This document shows positions 1-5,187 of a stretch of 5,880 nt of DNA, in pieces. The stretch comes from an uncultured Alphaproteobacteria bacterium (GTDB taxonomy: Bacteria > Pseudomonadota > Alphaproteobacteria > Reyranellales > Reyranellaceae). The DNA lies in assembly GCA_903929895.1 (NCBI GenBank), contig CAIYWM010000479.1:1-5880 (forward strand), written 5' to 3'. The notes beneath the pieces were generated by a model that saw nothing but the letters and a program-made list of their open reading frames with translations, did no database searches and had not been told where the DNA came from. The first letter of the stretch is position 1, and the number at the start of each line of letters is the position of its first letter. The translations under genes and the position numbers were made by a program.

Positions 1-526
1 CGACAACTGTGTCACCGGCGCTCTTGTTGACGGGGACCGATTCGCCGGTGAGCAGCGATTCGTCGACGACGAGGCTGCCGGCCGACACGACGACCGCGTC
101 GGCGGGAATGCGATCCCCTTCGAGCACGACGATCGTGTCGCCGCGCACGACCTCCCGCCCCGGGATGCGCCGCCGCTCTCCGTCGCGAATGACCAGTGCG
201 CGCGGGCTCGCCTGATCGCGCAAGGCCGCCAGGACACGCTCGCTGCGGGTCTCCTGAACGACCGTGATCAGGACCGACAAGGTCGCAAAGGCGAGCAGCA
301 CGATCGCCTCGCCGAGATCGCCGAGCACCAGGTAGATGGCGCCCGCCGCCAGCAGCAGCGAGAACATCGGCTCCCGGAGGACATCGACGACGATACGCAG
401 GATACCCCGGCCATCGCCCATGGGCAGTTCGTTGAAGCCCTCTGCTTGCAAGCGCACCTGCGCGTCTGCCTGCGAAAGGCCTGCCCGCCATGAGGCTCCC
501 GCCGGCTCGGTCTCAGGTAGCGACAT
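1..526 (-). CDS. P2-type cation-transporting ATPase, N-terminal part (cut by window edge)
   Basis: This inner-membrane ATP-driven cation pump is only partly present: 175 residues are visible and the gene continues beyond base 1. Residues 1-50 resemble the cation-ATPase N-terminal domain. Two hydrophobic segments follow, at about 54-69 and 72-92. The start of the actuator domain contains QETRSERVLAALRD (91-104) and the hallmark DESLLTGES (155-163). Within it, T160-G161-E162-S163 is the actuator loop whose glutamate drives dephosphorylation in this superfamily. There is no N-terminal heavy-metal CxxC domain, which points to the P2 (Ca/Mg/Mn/Na-like) group rather than P1B. The transported ion cannot be judged because the ion-binding helices lie outside the window, as do the DKTGT phosphorylation site and the nucleotide domain. 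The ATG at 526 is chosen because an AGGAG lies 7 nt upstream. It sits 3 bp after the stop of the preceding membrane-protein gene, so it is probably the fifth gene of the operon. Confidence 0.93.
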   Translation of the reverse strand, partial: MSLPETEPAGASWRAGLSQADAQVRLQAEGFNELPMGDGRGILRIVVDVLREPMFSLLLAAGAIYLVLGDLGEAIVLLAFATLSVLITVVQETRSERVLAALRDQASPRALVIRDGERRRIPGREVVRGDTIVVLEGDRIPADAVVVSAGSLVVDESLLTGESVPVNKSAGDTVV

Positions 527-529
527 GGC

Positions 530-1636
530 TTATCTCCTGGACACAGGCGCGGTCGCCGTGGGCCAGCGCAGGTCGCCCAGCTGGTCGACCGCGAGCAGCA
601 GGACGCCCACCCGGCTGGCCGACGATGCCCATTCCGCCAGCCGCGGATAGTTGTCGACCAGCCAATTGAACGCAATCTGGACGGCCGCGAACGCTGCGGC
701 GGCCTGGGTCACCTCGCCGAGCGACAGGGAGCCGTCGATGTACTTGGGCACGGACAGGATCAGGCCGATGATGGGCGCCAGCAGCGTATTGCCCGACGAG
801 ACAAGAGTGGTCCGCACATGCTGGCCGCGCAACGACCGCCAGGTTCGGAGCACCTCGTCCAGCGCGAAGCTGACCGCCCCCGCCTGCACGCCCGCCCCCG
901 TCGCACCGACCGGCGCCGTGCGAAGACGGGCGACGGCGAACTTGAGTTCCGATTCGGCCTGGTTCTTCCGTTCGATGACATGCGCCATCCGCCGTCCGAC
1001 CAGCAGCATGGCCCCTGTCGTCAGCATGGCGTAGGCGATGCTGGCGAACACCAGGTACCCCGGCAGCTCCAGGCCGAGGCGTGCGGGCCCGATGGCGATC
1101 GAGCCGCCGACCGACCACAGGACCACGACGAAGGTCGCGGCCGTCAGCATCGAGGAAAGCAGGCCGGTCATGAGATCGATCGGCGAATCTGTGGCAATGC
1201 GCGCATCCTCGGCGATCCTGTATTCCGCGAGCTGGGGTTCGTCGCTGCCGGCCTCGAGGCGCCGGTAGTTGCCGTTCTCCAGCCACAGCCCGACCAGGTG
1301 CGGAGTCAGCCAACCGCGCCACCTCCGCTGGAAAGTCATCCGAGCCCAGACGGCGAAGGCAGCAAGGAAGACGCTGCATGCGGCAAGACCGGGAAGCAGA
1401 AAGGTCTGGTGGCGAATCCCGGCGCCGTTCCGCTTCTCCAACGCATCGAAGAAGTCACGGTTCCAGACATTCAGCCGGTATTGCACCAGCAGCTGCGCCA
1501 CGACGCAGAGGATTAGCAGCCCGATCAGGGTCCAGGGCAGCCAGGCCCCCTTGCCGCGGCCAAAGCCAAGGGCGCTGTGCCAGAAGCGCCTGAGCGGCCC
1601 CGGCCCGACGGCAGAGACGCCGTCGTCGGTCCTCAT
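530..1636 (-). CDS. YddA/Rv1819c/SbmA-BacA-type transporter transmembrane protein without ATPase domain
   Basis: This is a 368-residue inner-membrane protein with about six hydrophobic segments (roughly 32-52, 79-99, 157-177, 192-214, 276-298 and 306-328). Family signatures are LNVWNRDFFDALEKRN (55-70), EYRIAEDARIATD (138-150, matching the usual QRI-x-ED element) and FNWLVDNYPRLAEWASS (323-339). These match the transmembrane half of YddA/Rv1819c-like ABC exporter-fold proteins. Relatives import peptides, vitamin B12 or bleomycin. Full-length ABC members run to about 580-600 residues with a C-terminal nucleotide-binding domain. Here the protein ends some 20 residues after the last transmembrane region and has no Walker A, signature or Walker B motif. 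The cytoplasmic coupling region near 234-262, usually of the RENAEGIA type, reads RLRTAPVGATGAG, so it has diverged. The protein may be proton-driven like SbmA/BacA, may use an ATPase in trans, or may be a truncated relic. The start ATG overlaps the glucokinase stop as ATGA. The substrate is unknown. Confidence 0.87.
   Translation of the reverse strand: MRTDDGVSAVGPGPLRRFWHSALGFGRGKGAWLPWTLIGLLILCVVAQLLVQYRLNVWNRDFFDALEKRNGAGIRHQTFLLPGLAACSVFLAAFAVWARMTFQRRWRGWLTPHLVGLWLENGNYRRLEAGSDEPQLAEYRIAEDARIATDSPIDLMTGLLSSMLTAATFVVVLWSVGGSIAIGPARLGLELPGYLVFASIAYAMLTTGAMLLVGRRMAHVIERKNQAESELKFAVARLRTAPVGATGAGVQAGAVSFALDEVLRTWRSLRGQHVRTTLVSSGNTLLAPIIGLILSVPKYIDGSLSLGEVTQAAAAFAAVQIAFNWLVDNYPRLAEWASSASRVGVLLLAVDQLGDLRWPTATAPVSRR
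533..538 (-). promoter_or_regulatory. Shine-Dalgarno site of the P-type ATPase gene, inside the upstream gene's last codons
   Basis: Read on the minus strand the sequence is AGGAGA, followed by a stop codon and ATG. The AGGAG core is 7 nt from the ATG at 526. It forms the final arginine codons (AGG AGA) of the preceding gene, just before its TAA. Ribosomes ending that gene would be positioned on this site, which supports translational coupling and fixes the ATPase start. Confidence 0.8.
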
Positions 1637-2580
1637 CCATCGCCCCGGGCTGCCAGCGCCGCCAGGCCAAGGAAGGTCGGCTCCAGCCGAACGATGATGC
1701 CGGTGGGAATTTGACCGACATACCCGGCGAAGCGGCCCTTCGCGGCGAAGCGCTTTTGAAACGACGAATCCCGAAGAACGGGGACAATGTGGGGCGCAAT
1801 CCCTCCGCCGATCAGCACCCCGCCGCGAGCCGCGAACGTGAGTGCCATGTCGCCCGCGAACGATCCCAGAAGCCCGCAGAACAGTTCAAGCGCGGCAGCG
1901 TACCGGGGCGCTGTGCCGGAAAGCGCACCCCGGACGATCTCCTCCGGCGTCGGAGTCCCCGGCGCGTGACCGTCCTGCGCCGCCAGCACCGCGTGCAGGT
2001 ACACCAGTCCGGCGCCCGACAGCACCCGTTCGGCCGAGACATGACCGAAGCGACGGCGCAGCACTTCAAGGACGGCGGCATCGCCGGCGTCGCCTACTGC
2101 AAGCGTCGCGTGGCCGGCTTCGCTGGCCACGGCGCGTGGAGTGGCACCGGGAAGATAGCAGGCGAGGCCGAGGCCGGTGCCCGGTGCGATGACCACGACG
2201 GGCTCGCCCATCACGGCGCTACCCTCGCCGACCGCCACGACATCGTCGGGACCGAACTGCGGCACGGCCCAGGCCAGGGCCTCGAGGTCGTTGACCAGAC
2301 GGACCGACCGCAGATGCAGCGATTGCCGGAGGCTCTCAGCGTCGAGCGTCCACGGGGCATTGGTGAGTTTGCAGCGACCGCCCGAGACGGGACCGGCGGC
2401 TGCAATCACCGCACGGTCCACGACCGTACCATCCGGCTGACCGTTGAGAAAGTGATGCGCGGCATCATGCATGCTGGCGTAGGCACCGGTGCGCAACGAT
2501 TCGATCGGCCCCACCTGCCCGTCCGCGAGCAGGGCGAAGCGGGTGCGCGTTCCCCCGACATCGGCGAGGAGGCAGCTCAC
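1633..2580 (-). CDS. glk: Glucokinase (Glk family, ATP-dependent)
   Basis: This cytoplasmic enzyme phosphorylates glucose to glucose-6-phosphate with ATP. The 315-residue product is close to E. coli Glk (321). It has the N-terminal phosphate-binding loop ADVGGTRTRF (6-15) and the sugar-contact element TNAPW (73-77). The likely catalytic base is D98 in LVNDLEA. The second phosphate motif is APGTGLG (132-138). Sugar ligands are expected at SEAGH (E154, H157) and SAERVLSGAGL (E184), and the adenosine motif is GGVLIGGGIAP (253-263). All key residues are present, so it should be active. The start is a GTG at 2580 whose last base pair region overlaps the TGA of the beta-glucosidase gene as GTGA. 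The same frame stays open far upstream, but that part is only the shadow of the glucosidase gene. Its position directly after a beta-glucosidase fits the use of glucose released inside the cell. Assignment to glucose rather than another hexose rests on family resemblance. Confidence 0.93.
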   Translation of the reverse strand: MSCLLADVGGTRTRFALLADGQVGPIESLRTGAYASMHDAAHHFLNGQPDGTVVDRAVIAAAGPVSGGRCKLTNAPWTLDAESLRQSLHLRSVRLVNDLEALAWAVPQFGPDDVVAVGEGSAVMGEPVVVIAPGTGLGLACYLPGATPRAVASEAGHATLAVGDAGDAAVLEVLRRRFGHVSAERVLSGAGLVYLHAVLAAQDGHAPGTPTPEEIVRGALSGTAPRYAAALELFCGLLGSFAGDMALTFAARGGVLIGGGIAPHIVPVLRDSSFQKRFAAKGRFAGYVGQIPTGIIVRLEPTFLGLAALAARGDG

Positions 2581-3962
2581 GACACGCCGCCGCGAACCTG
2601 GGCGGCGATGGTCGCCTTGTACCAACGGGCCGACGCCTTGGGGATGCGGCGCTGAGTCGGATAGTCCACGCGGACCAGACCGAAGCGGCTGGCGTAGCCG
2701 GCGCCCCATTCGAAATTGTCGAGCAGCGACCAGACGAAATAGCCCCGGACGTCGGCGCCGAAAGTGACGGCCTCTTCGAGCGCATCGATGTAGCGTGACA
2801 GATATTCGATCCGCTCGACGTCGTTCACCGCCCCCGCTGCATCGCCGCTCTCCTCCGCACCGGCGCCGTTCTCTGTCACGTAGATCGGCAGCCGATAGCG
2901 GTCGCAGGCGTCGAGCAACGTGTCCCTGAAGGCTCCGGGATCGATCTGCCAGCCGATCGGCGATCGCGGAACGCCGGCCGGCGCGTCGCTCCAGGCGAAT
3001 CCCAGGCGCGACGTGGTGTCGGCCCGGGCGTAGATCGGCGAATAGTGGTTGATGCCGAGCCAGTCGATGGGGCGCCGGATCCGGTCCATGTCGCCTTCCT
3101 GGACGAAAGGCGCGATCCGCGCGGCGAGTTCCTTCGGATAGGCCCCGCGGACCTGCGGATCGGCGAAGGCACGGTTCCAATACGCGTCCAGCAGGGTGGC
3201 CGCGGCACGGTCCGCTTCCGTCGGAGCGACAGGCAGCACCGGCTGCAGGTTGCAGATGGTTCCGAGCGATGCGCCGGGCAGATAGGCCCGAAGCACGTCG
3301 ATCGCCGCGCCATGCGCCAGGTTCACGTGATGGATCGCGGCATGGTGCTGCGCGGCATCGTCGACCGCCGGTGGATGCCAGCCGAACGCATAGCCGAAGA
3401 GCGTGAACACGCCCGGCTCGTTGAAGGTCGCAAACCGCTTCACGCGGTCGCCCAGACGGCTTGCCACCAGACGGGCATAGTCCGCGAACCAGCCTGCGCT
3501 GTCGCGATGGGCCCAGCCGCCGCGATCCTGAAGCGCCTGCGGCAGGTCCCAATGGTACAGGCAGACCCAGGGCTCGATTCCCGCCGCAAGCAGTCCGTCG
3601 ACGAGCCGGTCGTAGAAGGCGATCCCGCGCTCGTTCACGGCCCCGCGCCCGTCAGGCAACACGCGCGGCCAGGCGACCGAGAAGCGATAGGCGCCCACGC
3701 CCATCTCGCGCATCAGGGCGATGTCCTCGGCGTATCGATGGTAATGATCGCAGGCGACATCCCCGGTATCGCCGTTGGCGATCCGCCCGGGTTCGCGGCA
3801 GAAGCCGTCCCAGACGCTGGGACCGCGACCATCCTCTCGTGCTGCACCTTCAATCTGATACGACGACGTCGAAACGCCCCACAGGAAGTCGGGCCGCAAC
3901 AGGCGCCGGCCCGGCGGCGACGGCACGGCCGGACCGTCGAAGCCGGCAGGAGGACTGACCAT
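2577..3962 (-). CDS. bglA: Beta-glucosidase, glycoside hydrolase family 1
   Basis: This is a retaining beta-glycosidase of 461 residues, a usual GH1 length, that hydrolyses beta-glucosides such as cello-oligosaccharides or aryl glucosides. The TIM-barrel hallmarks appear in order. FLWGVSTSSYQIEGA (26-40) carries glycone-binding Q36. YHWDLPQALQ is at 136-145. TFNEP (179-183) carries acid/base E182. NHYSPIYA (305-312) follows. YVTENGAG (361-368) carries nucleophile E364. WSLLDNFEWGAGYASRFGLV (411-430) carries E418 and W419, which contact the sugar. No residue expected for catalysis is missing. There is no signal peptide, so the enzyme should be cytoplasmic and needs an importer for its substrate. 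The ATG at 3962 is the only plausible start, since the next methionine (M84) lies inside the conserved barrel. It is preceded by a weak purine stretch and lies 14 bp after the alcohol dehydrogenase stop. Glycone preference (glucose, galactose or fucose) cannot be set from sequence alone. Confidence 0.95.
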   Translation of the reverse strand: MVSPPAGFDGPAVPSPPGRRLLRPDFLWGVSTSSYQIEGAAREDGRGPSVWDGFCREPGRIANGDTGDVACDHYHRYAEDIALMREMGVGAYRFSVAWPRVLPDGRGAVNERGIAFYDRLVDGLLAAGIEPWVCLYHWDLPQALQDRGGWAHRDSAGWFADYARLVASRLGDRVKRFATFNEPGVFTLFGYAFGWHPPAVDDAAQHHAAIHHVNLAHGAAIDVLRAYLPGASLGTICNLQPVLPVAPTEADRAAATLLDAYWNRAFADPQVRGAYPKELAARIAPFVQEGDMDRIRRPIDWLGINHYSPIYARADTTSRLGFAWSDAPAGVPRSPIGWQIDPGAFRDTLLDACDRYRLPIYVTENGAGAEESGDAAGAVNDVERIEYLSRYIDALEEAVTFGADVRGYFVWSLLDNFEWGAGYASRFGLVRVDYPTQRRIPKASARWYKATIAAQVRGGVS

Positions 3963-3976
3963 CGGAGCGCTCTGCG

Positions 3977-5050
3977 TCAGGGTGAAAGGGCGACCTTGAG
4001 AACCCCGTCGCGCTGATGCGCGAAAAGGTCGTAGGCCTGTTCGATGTCGGCGAGCTTGAAGCGATGCGTCACCAGCGCGCCCAAGTCGGCTCGCCCCGCG
4101 GCGATGACGTTCATCAGCCGCCGCATGCGTTCCTTGCCGCCCGGGCAGAGCGACGTGACGATCTTGTTGTCGCCCAGCCCCGCCGTGAAGGCATCGAGCG
4201 GGATGCGCAGGTCGGACGAATAGACGCCGAGGCTCGACAGCGTACCGCCCGGCCGCAGCACGCGGAGCGCGTTCTCGAAGGTCTGCTGCGTGCCCAGCGC
4301 CTCGATCGCGACATCGACACCGCGACCTCCCGTGAGTTCACGGATCGCCGCCACGGGATCGCCCTTCTTGAAGTCGACGACATGGTCGATCCCCAGCTTG
4401 CGGGCGACGGCCAGCCGCGCCGGCACCGTGTCGACGCCGATCACCGTGGTGGCGCCCATCAACCGGGCGCCCAGCGCCGCACAGAGGCCGATCGGGCCCA
4501 GCGCGAACACCGCCACGATGTCCCCGATGTGGACACTGCCGCTTTCGGCGCCGGCGAACCCGGTCGACATGATGTCGGGACACATCAGCACCTGCTCGTC
4601 GGTGAGATTCGACGGCACCGGCGCGAGATTGGTCATCGCATCCGGCACGAGCACGAACTCGGCCTGGCAGCCGTCGATCGTGTTGCCGAAGCGCCAGCCG
4701 CCCGCGGGCCTGAAGCCATGCCGCGTTCCCGGTCCATCCTGAGAATGCGCGCCGCAGAGGCAGGCGTAGCTGTGACCGCTCGGCGTGATGGCGCCGGCGA
4801 TCACGCGCTGGCCTTCCTTGTAGCCTTGGACCTGCGAGCCCAGCTTCTCGATGATGCCCACCGGCTCGTGGCCAACGATCAGCCCCTTGGCGACGGGGTA
4901 TTCTCCACGAAGGATGTGCACGTCGGTGCCGCAGATCGTCGTCGTGCTGATCCGCAGCAGCGCGTCCAGGGGACCGACATCGGGCACCGGTCGCGACTCG
5001 AGGACGATCCGGCCCGGCTCGGCAAAGACTGCCGCCATCATCTTTGGCAT
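3977..5050 (-). CDS. Zinc-dependent medium-chain alcohol dehydrogenase (TbADH/CbADH-like), likely NAD-linked
   Basis: This 357-residue cytoplasmic oxidoreductase interconverts alcohols and aldehydes or ketones. The catalytic zinc set of the Thermoanaerobacter/Clostridium secondary alcohol dehydrogenase type is visible: C40 in ICGTD, H61-E62 in GHE and D159 in CPDIMSTGF. Family elements GWRFGNTIDG (118-127) and SLCPGGKERM (300-309) align with the same enzymes. The usual four-cysteine structural zinc lobe is absent; the corresponding stretch (89-104) keeps only C97 and C99. The Rossmann turn is ALGPIGL (183-189). The end of the second strand is VIGVDTVPAR with acidic D207, which by family rules favours NAD(H) over NADP(H). 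The start at 5050 is chosen for the strong GGAGG 5 nt upstream. A frame extension up to 5173 has no comparable site and would read through the putative regulatory box. It is the first gene of the minus-strand operon. The physiological substrate is not known. Confidence 0.93.
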   Translation of the reverse strand: MPKMMAAVFAEPGRIVLESRPVPDVGPLDALLRISTTTICGTDVHILRGEYPVAKGLIVGHEPVGIIEKLGSQVQGYKEGQRVIAGAITPSGHSYACLCGAHSQDGPGTRHGFRPAGGWRFGNTIDGCQAEFVLVPDAMTNLAPVPSNLTDEQVLMCPDIMSTGFAGAESGSVHIGDIVAVFALGPIGLCAALGARLMGATTVIGVDTVPARLAVARKLGIDHVVDFKKGDPVAAIRELTGGRGVDVAIEALGTQQTFENALRVLRPGGTLSSLGVYSSDLRIPLDAFTAGLGDNKIVTSLCPGGKERMRRLMNVIAAGRADLGALVTHRFKLADIEQAYDLFAHQRDGVLKVALSP

Positions 5051-5053
5051 GGG

Positions 5054-5060
5054 TTCCTCC
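5054..5060 (-). promoter_or_regulatory. Strong Shine-Dalgarno site of the alcohol dehydrogenase gene
   Basis: On the minus strand the sequence GGAGGAA precedes CCC and the ATG at 5050, leaving 5 nt between the GGAGG core and the start codon. This decides the start against the longer open frame that reaches 5173. It is one of only two strong ribosome-binding sites in the operon, the other preceding the P-type ATPase gene. Confidence 0.85.
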
Positions 5061-5139
5061 GTTGTTCGCCGGCACGCTAGGCGCGACGGGCCGGTGGGGA
5101 ATTGATGTGCCTCAAGCCACGATGTTTCTTCCGGTCGAT

Positions 5140-5186
5140 CCTTGATCTGGATCATGTTGCGCCGGTGGATCACTGCTAGATCAAGG
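5140..5186. repeat. Perfect 9-bp inverted repeat flanking the TPR promoter region
   Basis: CCTTGATCT at 5140-5148 is the exact reverse complement of AGATCAAGG at 5178-5186, with 29 bp between the arms. The left arm contains the left half of the FNR-like box. The right arm contains an isolated ATCAA half-site just before the TPR start codon. A second nested pair, GATCATG (5150-5156) and CATGATC (5187-5193), overlaps the same area. The arms are too far apart for an ordinary terminator, so they look more like paired operator half-sites. Confidence 0.5.
5142..5155. promoter_or_regulatory. FNR/FixK-type binding site (9 of 10 consensus bases)
   Basis: The sequence TTGATCTGGATCAT matches TTGAT-N4-ATCAA in all but the last position. 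This is the consensus for FNR, FnrL, FixK and related Crp/Fnr regulators that act under low oxygen. The centre (5148.5) is 98 bp upstream of the alcohol dehydrogenase start. A class II arrangement (-41.5) would place the transcript start near 5107, leaving a leader of about 57 nt. The same centre is only about 40 bp from the ATG of the divergent TPR gene. No clear -10 element was found at the predicted position for the operon, so the call rests on the box and its placement. Confidence 0.6.
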
Positions 5187-5187
5187 C

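Larger units (their letters stand above)
5051..5187. promoter_or_regulatory. Divergent intergenic region between the alcohol dehydrogenase operon and the TPR gene
   Basis: This 137-bp stretch is the only sizeable non-coding DNA in the window and must hold the promoters for both directions. It contains the alcohol dehydrogenase ribosome-binding site, an FNR/FixK-like box, a 9-bp inverted repeat and a GATC cluster. I could not identify a convincing -35/-10 pair of the housekeeping type on either strand, nor a sigma-54 -24/-12 element. That is compatible with activator-dependent promoters. No terminator-like hairpin followed by a T run was seen. Confidence 0.75.

Noticed and set aside
530..600. 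Frameshift explaining the missing ATPase domain of the SbmA/YddA-like protein
   Set aside because: Nothing in any frame downstream of 530 resembles Walker or ABC signature motifs. The P-type ATPase begins immediately, so there is no room for a remnant NBD.
1711..2655. Plus-strand open frame of 314 codons across glucokinase
   Set aside because: It is antisense to a gene with all Glk motifs, has no recognisable domain, and runs past the gene boundary into the glucosidase.
2581..3552. 324-codon N-terminal extension in frame with glucokinase (possible fusion)
   Set aside because: The extension overlaps the GH1 gene in another frame and is Arg/Gly-rich. The Glk homology begins right at the GTG of 2580, which forms a typical GTGA overlap.
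3045..4016. Plus-strand open frame of 323 codons across the GH1 gene
   Set aside because: It is the complement of conserved barrel sequence with no motif or ribosome-binding site of note. Such shadows are common at this GC content.
4016..5080. Long plus-strand open frame (354 codons) opposite the alcohol dehydrogenase gene
   Set aside because: It is a mirror of a well-conserved gene in GC-rich DNA. Its translation is low-complexity, rich in Arg, Ala and His, and shows no family motif.
5095..5125. Sigma-54 promoter upstream of the alcohol dehydrogenase (TGGC element on the minus strand)
   Set aside because: A TGGC is present but no TTGC-type -12 element follows at the required spacing.
5051..5173. 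41-codon N-terminal extension of the alcohol dehydrogenase
   Set aside because: A strong GGAGG site precedes the ATG at 5050 and the conserved domain starts there. The extension would cover the FNR-like box and resembles no leader peptide.
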